DNA of 5,582 bases from Candidatus Omnitrophota bacterium (GTDB lineage: Bacteria; Omnitrophota; Gorgyraeia; Gygaellales; Profunditerraquicolaceae): positions 1 to 5,582 of the forward strand of contig JAHFFQ010000034.1 in the NCBI GenBank assembly GCA_023247875.1, given 5' to 3'. The notes beneath the pieces were generated by a model. The model ran no database searches. It was not told where the DNA came from and was given only the letters and a program-made list of their open reading frames with translations. Positions 1 to 5,582 of this stretch are shown here, in pieces. The translations under genes were made by a program, and so were the position numbers. How positions within the stretch are numbered: the stretch's first letter is position 1; the number at the start of each line of letters is the position of its first letter.

Positions 1-2
1 TA

Positions 3-362
3 TTTTATTCCCTCTCGGCCCTGGGAAGGGCGCGGGGATGGGATGCGGAATTTTGCAGCACAGAAGGGGAAGATTACCTTGTCGTCAAATCGCACGGCAA
101 GACATTGATTGTTAGAGGCGAAAAGGAATGGAAGTTCCATGATTTGAGAAGCCGCCAGATTGAGGCAGCCGCAGCGGCGATGTTTAATGAATCCTTCTTT
201 GATTTTCTCATGCAAAACCAAATAAATGAAATTGTGTGGGAATGCGCCAGGGAAGCTGATGTTTCCCGGTATGAAGCAAAAGAGGCAAGGCTGTATTACA
301 ATTTTTTCTTATTTTTCTTAGAAGATATGGAAGTTACAAAGGTGAGAATTAAACAGTCCGTT
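3..362 (+). other. Unassigned N-terminal segment of the visible protein
   Basis: This part of the giant frame (residues 1-120) begins upstream of the window. It opens with two or three probable beta strands (YLVVKSHGKTLIVRG at about 31-44), followed by acidic and alanine-rich helical sequence containing IEAAAAAMF and an aromatic patch, YYNFFLFFLEDME. I recognise no family motif. It ends at the first Ser-Pro linker, so it is probably the C-terminal part of a module whose beginning lies off the left edge. Confidence 0.5.
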
Positions 363-3300
363 TGCAGTTCTCCGGGCAAGGCCGCCTCGCCGTTGGCGGA
401 TGGTGGTAAAGAAGCTGACGTTAAGGAGGGTAAGCGCTGGTTAGTTAAAGCCTGGTTTATAATTCTGGGTATTCCGCTGGGACTGGTTGACGGAATCTGC
501 TTTTTGGTTTGGTTAAGAGACCTTTCTGAGGGCACTAAAAAGTGGAGCATCTTTTTTGAGAAATTACCCGTTCCTTATATCACCATTCCTTTTTTTATAT
601 TGGTTCCTCTTATCGGCTTTCTGCTGCTATGGAGAGATGAGATTAAGATATGTCAGAGAGAGAAAGAAACTATAGGCCCAGGCAGAAGCGATGGGCGCAG
701 CGCCTCGCCGCTGTCGTTACTCGAGATGGTTTTATTGTATATAGCAGGATATGGGACTCTCGCCTTTATAATTTGGACTTCCGCATGGATAATCTATTAT
801 GTCTTCAGAGAGGACGCTTTGTCGCGGAATTACGAAGATATGCTGACAGATGCTCTTCATACGCACTTTGGTAAAGGAGCGCGCGAACAACATGCGGCCC
901 TGTTTGGGCTGATCCGGCATAGAGTAAACAGCCTGTCTCCGGAGTATATTTCCGAAGAAGCTCCCCCTAAATTACTTGCGCCTTTCATAATACAGCAGCA
1001 GCTCTATGATTTGGCAATGGCTGCGGCGGAAAAGAAGATAGACCCTTATGGAGTGGTCGTGGGAGTGGAGGTGGATAAGATACTTAATGCGAAAATCTTG
1101 CCCATCTACAAAGACCTTGTGACGGCACTAGGCAGCAATACGCTATCACGCGAAATCCGCCCCAGTGATGCATGGAGTATCTCTGAACCATTGTCGAGGC
1201 ATGAACCGCAGATAGCTGCACTCGTTACCAAGTGGTTAGAAGGGAAAGAATATGTAAGCCAAGGTGAATTCGCGCAACTGTCGATGCTTTTGCGGACCAA
1301 TGCCACACCCGCTACGATAATAAGCTATTTTGGAAATAAATCAGTGAATTCTCCCGTCGCTTATAGGCGATATCTTAAAGAAGGATTTTCCGTGTATGAG
1401 CTAGGCTCAGGAGATACGGTTATAGAAACTGTCCCTGATATTGGTTTTACGATAATCAGCTGGAAACAGAAGATTAACGGTGTTTGGCAGGAGCTTTTGC
1501 GCATTCCGCCCTCACTTGAGGCATTGGCATCAGGGATGTGCGATTATGGAATTTCGTCTTTATCGCCGTGGGGCGGGAGGATGGGGAAAGCTTTGGAAGT
1601 GCAGCATAACGGAGACGGCAATTATTTAGGAATAACTAAAGAAGCGCAATTCAATCTTGGCGGACGGGATTTTCATATTACAGGGGGGAAGAAATGGAAA
1701 TGGGATAATAATCTGGTGCACGGTATGGTTTTTGATAAAAGATGGCTCATTGTTGGTTCTGAGGCAAGCGATATTGTTTCTTTGTCTGCTTCCTTGCGTG
1801 CGGAAAGCCAACCGGAGATCTGGGATGCCTTCGGCAGGATATGGACTCAAGCCACTCAAGCCGTAAGAGACGGCGAGGTCGGGATAACAACGCTACAGGG
1901 CAACGATAATGAATATGGCGTTCCTCTCGCGCACGCTTTGCATCCCTGGTTTAAGCTGGGTGAAGAAGCTATCCGAAAAACCCAACTACAGTTTGAGGCT
2001 GATTATATCTATCTTGGCGGCAATATGCCTACCGGGCAAATGTCGTCTGTTAAAGGCACGCGGTTTGATTTTAACAATTTTAGGAATATCGAAGGCGGTT
2101 TTGACGGCGTGTTCATACTAAAGGAAGACAAAGATGGATGGCGTACAGTCAAATTGCTGGTGCCGGACTGGGGGGTTATGGTTGGGATGAAGATGAGCCG
2201 CAGCTATAAGTACCTGGTTTTATATGCCGCCGATGGTTATATCTGTTTTGAGCCGCATGAAGCCCCGCCGAATTTCATGTATCTCCTGGAAAAGAAGCTG
2301 ATCGATAAAACCGGGATAATCTCAAAGCCATATGCAATGCGAGAAAGCCAAGTGATTTTTAGCGTAACACCCTTAACCTGCGCCTCTGCGCTGGACGCCG
2401 CTACTGTTGTATTATTAAAAACCTGGCAGCAGGTAGCCAAGATAGGTGATTTGGACACGATAAGGGCAATGGATATTCTTGAGTTCTGCAGAGCATTAGG
2501 TGCTAAGGAAATGCGTCCGAAGAGGCTTGATTTTATCCGCAGGCTGCTTGAAATGGACGTAACTCCTGGCTTGATATGCATTTCAAATGAAAGCTGGACT
2601 GTTATCGAAAGGTATAGAATTGTCCGGAGAATGAAAACAAGGGACTGCGACACGATGATTAAATATCTATCCAAAATACCGCAGATTTCCGGCCCAGGCA
2701 TCTATTACGTTAAGGGAGCAATCAGAAGCTATTCAAAGAGCGCTCTTGTTCACGAACTGCTGGAATTAAATGCCATAAATTCTGGTTTAAAAGACAGCGG
2801 CTTTTTCAATTGCCTGGGAGATGCCCATCCGATAGTGCTGGAGGGAGAATTGCGATTTGCCAAACTTATGGGGCTTCCTGAATTAAGCATCAGCCTTCCA
2901 AATATGAAGAAAAAGCTGAATAATTTACTGGACGTGCCGGCAGAGTATTATGACAGCGAATTAAAAAAAGAGATAAGGAGGATGAGGCAGATAATTGAAG
3001 ACTTAATACGCGACTCGTATACAGACGGGTTCAAAGAGTCCTCTTTGCAGCTTTGGCAGAAGGCAAGGAAAGCAGTCTCCTCGCCGATAGCAATATTTGA
3101 ATTTACGCTGGACAATGAAAGATATACCATAACCAACCCGGCTTCGCATGATTTAAAGAACGGCCTTATCGAGCTTAATCATATGGCATGGGAGGCCAGA
3201 TTTCAGGAAAAAGAAGCGGCTCTTGTAGGGCGCATTGTAAATAACCCATATTTTAACCTCTGCATCAATGGCAAAAATTCAAAAGTAATGGGGGTTATTT

Positions 3301-5582
3301 ATCAGTTACCCGCCTTTTTTGCTTCAGCGGAAGAAATCCTCACTTATGACAATCTGGCAGGTAGTAATGCGTATTCTATTTGTGACAGGGGGAGAATAAG
3401 GACAGCTTTATGTTATGATATAAGCGTATCAAACGAGCAGCGCGGTTCAGGGCTATCGCAGGTTTTGATCATAGCCGCCATCAAATATCTTAAAGATCTG
3501 GGAGTAGAACACATTTACACGCTTACCACCGAACAACCCAAACATTTCGGATTAGCCGGAAGGTTCCATACAAAATCAGACGGCAGGTTCCCTAAGCCGG
3601 GAGCTAAGCTGGTAATGGTAATTGAAAATAGCCGCACTGATAATATCGGGGTTAAGCATCCCACCTTTATATATGATTATTCCGGGGCGATAAATACGAT
3701 AGAAGACTTCATATTTTTCTACAAAATTACCGGCATAGAAGCGGGCTCCTCGCCGTTTTCTGATCCTTCTCCGAAGCATCATCCCAGGGCAGGTTTTTGT
3801 TTGGCCGACGTTGAATTTGAAATACGGCTGATCACGCACTCCGAGAGAATAAATTCATTCCGTCAGCTTAACGAGAGAGACCATTTGATAAAAGGACTTC
3901 TCAGGTATTTTGAGTTAGTTTCTCAGGAGGCCAATAAGAGAATGCTTTTGGCGATGGTCAGGTCAGGCCGGCTGCGCGCCGGGCCTCTCCATGCTGCATA
4001 CAGCGCACAATCAGATGAACATATTTTTATTGCCAGCAATAATAATCCGAATCCTCTCCTCATGTTGCTTCAATATATCCACCAGGGTTCCTATGAGGAA
4101 AAAACCTCCGCCGCGAAGGAATTTCTTAAAATACAACCTGTTTTGCGCATAGAAAAATACCGGCATATAATGTCGCAGAGCAGATTAATCCCCACGCAGA
4201 ATACCCCCCGATATATCTGGAAATGGCAAAGAGAGTTTTTATTTGGAAGCAGAGAATCTTCCGGCTGTAATTTTGACGTTGTCGTGACCGTGGATACTAA
4301 GAGAGCTATCTTTCGATTCCAGGTAAAGAATAGGCACAATCCAAAATTTACCTATGCTGAAACTCTCCCAGGCCCAACCTTTATCGAACAAATAAGGATA
4401 GGGATCCCCCTGTCTTGTATCGTGGTATTTAGTTTAGAGCCTTACTCTCACATGATGGAACCTTCTTTTGCCGAATTGGGTCAGGTTTTTAATTTTAAAT
4501 TTGAATTTATGCATTCTTTTGGAGATATAAGTGCTTCTCCATTATGTATTAATTCTTCTGGTACGCCGTTACCGAAGTTATTATTTTACCTGCCATATGA
4601 TTTTACCCCCAGCCAGGACGCCCCCGGTTTGTTGCCGCTTTTAGAGTTAGCAAAAGGAGCGGGGTTTGAAGTCAAGCTCGTTATCCGCAAAGAGGAGTTA
4701 CTGGAGGCGGTTCGGAAAGAGAAATATGACGTGATTGGCCTCTCTACTCTTTATTATACCTTACCCTTTATTTTGCAGGTTGCTATAGAGGCCAAATCCA
4801 TTGATCCCTGCGCCGTTGTGATGCTGGGAGGCCAGGGGCTGCGGCCTTATTCCGAGGCCCTGATAAATCATCCGGCGGTAGATATAATCCTGGAAGGCGA
4901 AGCAGAGATAACCCTGCCTTTGGTTTTAAGGCATTTGCGCAGAAAAGATTCTTCCGCAGGCATGGTTGTTCCTTTTAGGAGTATTTACCGGCTTAGCGAC
5001 CATCAACATGGATACCTGGAAAGAACATTGGGCGGCAATTTTTATAAAAGCCCTATTACCAAAACGCAGGCGGATAATATAATTGACACTATTTTTGTGC
5101 GGGAAATTGTTGCAGAGGGGAGGAAATTGCAAATCGCCATTCCTCTTGAAGGGATCTTCCTGAAGAGGGAAGATGGAGAGATTTTTATAAGAAGGCAGGG
5201 AGCAGAAAGCGTGGATGCCGAACAAAGGCTTCAGCGATATTCCCATTGCCGGCCGCTTTCAGGAGAATTAGACAGCCTTATAAATTACCCCTGGGATATT
5301 TTTAAAGAGGCCGGATTCAGGTCTGTTTCTTTGTATGCCCAGCGCGGTTGCCCGGGGAAATGCGGTTTTTGCGCAATACAAATTCCCTATAGCGGTGGGC
5401 GCAGGCTTAGTCCTGAAAAGGTAGCGCAAATCTGCCGGCAGGCCAGTGAGCACGGGGTAAGGAAGATAGAGTTTGCCGATGACGTTTTTATCCAGGATAG
5501 GAAATGGATAGAAAAGCTATGTGATGAAATGAAGAAAATGGCATTGAATGAAAGAATATCGTTTATCTGCCAATTTAGGGTT
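3..5582 (+). CDS. Giant multidomain protein, partial at both ends (mutarotase-like, GNAT-like, B12-binding radical SAM)
   Basis: The frame is open for 1,860 codons with no stop and no convincing internal start, so this is an internal piece of a much larger protein. Visible modules in order are: three hydrophobic segments (about residues 150-268), an aldose 1-epimerase-like domain (452-785), an HExxE...H segment (900-965), a GNAT-like acetyltransferase (1029-1245), and a cobalamin-binding plus radical SAM unit (1524 to the edge). Unassigned stretches lie between them. S/A/N-S-P-hydrophobic linkers occur at residues 128-131, 234-237, 449-452, 1026-1029, 1249-1252 and 1511-1514, mostly at module borders. 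Continuous reading through all modules argues for one polypeptide rather than adjacent genes. The combination matches no single known family. The style suggests the giant proteins of Omnitrophota, which is inferred. The overall function is unknown. Confidence 0.93.
363..437 (+). repeat. Linker 1, with Ser-Pro motif and octamer cctcgccg (385-392)
   Basis: Residues 121-145 read C-SSPGKAASPLADGGK and then a charged run rich in Lys and Glu, a low-complexity flexible linker. It carries two Ser-Pro motifs, SSPG at 122-125 and ASPL at 128-131. The second is encoded by gcc-tcg-ccg-ttg and contains the first of four identical octamers. It separates the N-terminal segment from the first hydrophobic span. 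An AAGGAGGG run at 423-430 inside it resembles a ribosome binding site, but no ATG, GTG or TTG in this frame follows at usable spacing. Confidence 0.7.
450..806 (+). other. Membrane region: three hydrophobic segments
   Basis: Three long apolar stretches are visible: residues about 151-171 (WFIILGIPLGLVDGICFLVW), 191-210 (PYITIPFFILVPLIGFLLLW) and 242-268 (MVLLYIAGYG... ending in WIIYYVF). The first two are joined by a short polar loop with FEKLP and form a likely helical hairpin. A basic linker (R/K-rich, residues 211-233) with a second ASPL motif precedes the third. Each is long enough to cross a bilayer, so the protein is probably membrane anchored. No topology was computed. An odd number of spans would place the two ends on opposite sides of the membrane. 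Confidence 0.75.
675..713 (+). repeat. Linker 2, with ASPL motif and octamer cctcgccg (703-710)
   Basis: Residues 225-237 read GPGRSDGRSASPL, encoded around gcc-tcg-ccg-ctg. This nearly copies linker 1 at both protein level (ASPL) and DNA level (gcctcgccg shared over nine bases). It sits between the second and third hydrophobic segments, so here the motif divides the membrane region itself. That suggests the third span may belong to a different module from the first two. Confidence 0.7.
807..1346 (+). other. Unassigned, probably helical segment
   Basis: Residues 269-448 follow the third hydrophobic span. Sequence such as REQHAALFGLIRHRVNSLSP, IIQQQLYDLAMAAAEKKID and a later EPQIAALVTKWLEGKEY looks amphipathic and helical, with one short apolar strand (YGVVVGVEVDKIL at about 346-358). 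No catalytic signature was recognised. It ends at the NSPV junction (residues 449-452) before the mutarotase-like domain. Confidence 0.45.
1347..2360 (+). other. Aldose 1-epimerase (galactose mutarotase)-like domain
   Basis: Residues about 452-785 form a beta-rich domain with landmarks of the aldose 1-epimerase family, which interconverts alpha and beta anomers of aldoses. In order: SPWGGRMG (521-528), corresponding to the family's proline/Gly-Arg segment; VHGMVFDKRW (572-581) with an HG pair at 573-574; VPLAHALHPWFKLG (640-653), where H647 aligns with the catalytic acid His of HPYF-type motifs; FDF and an acidic loop ending in FDGVF (688-704); and ICFEPH (747-752), where E750 matches the catalytic Glu base. 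About 330 residues is near the usual family length. The key residues appear intact, so activity is plausible. Substrate is unknown. The NSPV motif at 449-452 marks its left border; no such linker is seen on the right. Confidence 0.8.
1845..1862 (+). repeat. Perfect tandem 9-bp repeat inside the mutarotase-like domain
   Basis: The nonamer actcaagcc occurs twice in direct succession (1845-1853 and 1854-1862), in frame, giving TQATQA at residues 615-620. It probably lies in a surface loop or helix start before the VPLAHALHPWF motif. This is most simply a small replication-slippage duplication. Confidence 0.8.
2361..2696 (+). other. Unassigned helical segment
   Basis: Residues 787-898 follow the mutarotase-like domain and are predominantly helical by eye: a Leu/Val-rich stretch (ALDAATVVLLKTWQQVAKI), a DILEFCRALG helix, a basic RPKRLDFIRRLLEMD helix and a basic YRIVRRMKTRD. 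I recognise no conserved motif. It may be a linker domain or the N-terminal half of the HExxE segment that follows. Confidence 0.4.
2697..2900 (+). other. HExxE...H segment, possibly metal-binding
   Basis: Residues about 900-965 contain ALVHELLELNAINSG, with H917-E918-x-x-E921, then GDAHPIVLEGELRFAKLMG with H942 and acidic E947/E949. A HE pair in a helix followed about 25 residues later by His and Glu resembles a metal site in zincin-like or helical metal-binding domains. The classical HExxH is absent because the second His is Glu, so ordinary metalloprotease activity is doubtful. A charged helical tail (KKKLNN... to WQKARK, about 960-1024) leads to the SSPI linker. This call is inferred from the motif only. 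Confidence 0.4.
3069..3089 (+). repeat. Linker 4, SSPI motif with octamer cctcgccg (3079-3086)
   Basis: Residues 1023-1029 read KAVSSPI, encoded by tcc-tcg-ccg-ata at the Ser-Ser-Pro-Ile. It falls exactly between the charged helical tail of the HExxE segment and the first strand of the GNAT-like domain (IAIFEFTLDNERYTI). Confidence 0.7.
3087..3737 (+). other. GNAT-type N-acetyltransferase-like domain
   Basis: Residues about 1029-1245. The best evidence is the acetyl-CoA-binding motif A region: strand ALCYDISVS, then NEQRGSGLSQVL (1144-1155) with the pyrophosphate-binding R-G-x-G-L turn at R1147-L1151, helix IIAAIKYLKDLG, and strand VEHIYTLT. A final piece, KHFGLAGRF followed by PKPGAKLVMVIE, fits the C-terminal motif B half of the fold. 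The N-terminal half includes ITNPASHDLKNGLIELNHMAWE and a central strand VMGVIYQLP, as expected for a GNAT. The family moves an acyl group from acyl-CoA to an amine; the acceptor here is unknown. The last motif position is Ser instead of the usual Gly/Ala. The domain needs cytosolic acyl-CoA, which bears on the membrane topology. Confidence 0.75.
3738..3776 (+). repeat. Linker 5, SSPF motif with octamer cctcgccg (3748-3755)
   Basis: Residues 1246-1258 read EAGSSPFSDPSPK and are followed by HHPRAG. The Ser-Ser-Pro-Phe is encoded by tcc-tcg-ccg-ttt, sharing ctcctcgccg (ten bases) with linker 4. It closes the GNAT-like module, so that domain is bracketed by two almost identical short DNA sequences 669 bp apart. 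Confidence 0.7.
3777..4160 (+). other. Unassigned alpha/beta segment with HxxY...HIFIA
   Basis: Residues about 1259-1386. It begins with a beta strand (FCLADVEFEIRLIT), then a helical part (RQLNERDHLIKGLLRYFELVSQEANKRM), then a strand-rich part with GPLHAAYSAQSDEHIFIAS and NPLLMLLQYIHQGSYEE. The spaced His, Glu and His residues (H1330, E1339/H1340, H1360) could mark an active site, but I recognise no family. It contains a GC-rich hairpin at DNA level (3965-3986). Confidence 0.4.
3965..3986 (+). other. GC-rich imperfect inverted repeat (hairpin) inside coding sequence
   Basis: Arms aggccggc (3965-3972) and gccgggcct (3978-3986) pair with one bulged base around a five-base loop (tgcgc). It encodes part of SGRLRAGPLH. 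No T-run follows, so it is not an intrinsic terminator. It could slow the ribosome or polymerase, or be incidental to Arg/Gly/Pro codons. Confidence 0.5.
4161..4529 (+). other. Unassigned alpha/beta segment
   Basis: Residues about 1387-1509. It contains IMSQSRLIPTQNTPRYIWKW, then a run of apparent beta strands (NFDVVVTVDTKRAIFRFQV; IRIGIPLSCIVVFSLEP), and ends in FNFKFEFMHSFGD. The sandwich-like alternation of strands suggests a folded domain, perhaps a small transferase-like module, but I see no diagnostic motif and assign no function. An ASPL linker (residues 1511-1514) follows. Confidence 0.4.
4530..4571 (+). other. Linker 6, ASPL motif without the octamer
   Basis: Residues 1510-1523 read SASPLCINSSGTPL and join the preceding segment to the cobalamin-binding-type domain. 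The protein motif SASPL is identical to linker 2, but it is encoded gct-tct-cca-tta, so the DNA octamer is missing. This shows that the protein motif can persist without the DNA identity. Confidence 0.65.
4572..4952 (+). other. Cobalamin (B12)-binding-type domain of a radical SAM protein
   Basis: Residues about 1524-1650 follow the Rossmann-like plan of N-terminal B12-binding domains of radical SAM enzymes: first strand KLLFYLPYDF, helix PLLELAKGAGFEVKLV, then YDVIGLST (1575-1582), strand VVMLGGQG (1605-1612) with the family GG turn, and AVDIILEGEAEITLPLVLRHL (1625-1645) matching the D-x-x-x-x-G-E-x-E signature. The DxHxxG motif that ligates cobalt through His in methionine-synthase-like proteins is absent, as in many radical SAM members, so base-off His ligation is not expected. 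It is directly upstream of the radical SAM core, the usual arrangement. Confidence 0.82.
4953..5582 (+). other. Radical SAM core, cut off by the right edge
   Basis: Residues about 1651-1860. A connecting part (IPLEGIFLKREDGEIFIRR, then LDSLINYPWDIFKEAGF at 1756-1772) is typical of the segment linking B12 and radical SAM domains. The core starts with SLYAQRGCPGKCGFCA, where C1783, C1787 and C1790 form the CxxxCxxC motif that ligates the [4Fe-4S] cluster cleaving S-adenosylmethionine to a 5'-deoxyadenosyl radical. It continues with helix SPEKVAQICRQASEHGV and strand KIEFADDVFIQD (1821-1832), the expected second strand with its acidic pair. Such proteins are often methyltransferases or ring-forming enzymes. 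The product here cannot be told because the barrel's second half lies outside the window. Confidence 0.88.

Noticed and set aside
423..430. AAGGAGGG as a ribosome binding site for a gene starting at the membrane spans
   Set aside because: No ATG, GTG or TTG in the coding frame occurs within about 5-12 bases downstream. The run encodes Lys-Glu-Gly in a charged linker.
650..874. 74-codon plus-strand open frame starting MSERERNY
   Set aside because: It is in another frame over the hydrophobic spans of the giant protein. It is Arg-rich, as expected from shifted reading, and has no recognisable domain.
1871..1878. Reverse-complement copy of the octamer (cggcgagg) as a fifth border mark
   Set aside because: It lies within the mutarotase-like domain, encodes Asp-Gly-Glu-Val in the coding frame and is not at a module border. 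One chance match is acceptable.
2237..2701. 154-codon open frame on the minus strand
   Set aside because: It lies entirely antisense to the continuous plus-strand frame that encodes the mutarotase end and following helices. Its translation shows no family motif and no ribosome binding site context was evident.
2751..2828. Calling the HExxE segment a zinc metalloprotease
   Set aside because: The second His of HExxH is replaced by Glu and no typical downstream protease motif was recognised, so only a possible metal site is claimed.
2975..2984. AAGGAGG directly before an in-frame ATG (codon 994), a possible internal start for the GNAT-like part
   Set aside because: The spacing between the Shine-Dalgarno-like run and ATG is zero, too short for normal initiation. 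It sits within a charged helix (KKEIRRMRQ) that reads naturally through the site.
3965..3986. Hairpin as an intrinsic transcription terminator
   Set aside because: No T-run follows the stem and the reading frame continues through it for more than 500 codons.

Overview
The whole window is one uninterrupted plus-strand coding region. The frame whose codons start at positions 3, 6, 9 and so on (window-relative residue number = position/3) has no stop codon from base 3 to base 5582. That gives 1,860 codons entering at the left edge and leaving at the right edge, so neither the true start nor the stop is visible. No intergenic DNA, promoter, terminator, RNA gene, CRISPR array or insertion sequence was seen. 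Other open frames on either strand look like shadows of this gene.

The encoded fragment is a mosaic of unrelated modules. In order: an unassigned N-terminal segment (residues 1-120); an SP-rich linker and three hydrophobic, probably membrane-spanning, segments (about 150-268); an unassigned, probably helical segment (270-448); an aldose 1-epimerase / galactose-mutarotase-like beta domain with its main catalytic residues in place (about 452-785); an unassigned helical segment (786-898); a segment with an HExxE motif and a downstream His (about 900-965); a GNAT-type N-acetyltransferase-like domain (about 1029-1245); two unassigned alpha/beta segments (about 1259-1510); and a cobalamin-binding-type domain leading into a radical SAM core with an intact CxxxCxxC motif (about 1524 to the window end at 1860).

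Short linkers carrying S/A/N-S-P-hydrophobic residues (ASPL, ASPL, NSPV, SSPI, SSPF, ASPL) fall at most module borders. Four of them share the identical DNA octamer cctcgccg, always read in frame as x-Ser-Pro.

A giant bacterial gene stringing together enzyme-like modules through SSP-type linkers fits Candidatus Omnitrophota (formerly OP3), a phylum known for giant genes. The taxon is an inference from style, not from a marker gene. How the modules cooperate cannot be read from the sequence. Sugar-ring epimerisation, acyl transfer and radical SAM chemistry would all be compatible with envelope or glycan modification near a membrane, but that is speculation. A second possibility is that some modules are decaying domains retained as structure.
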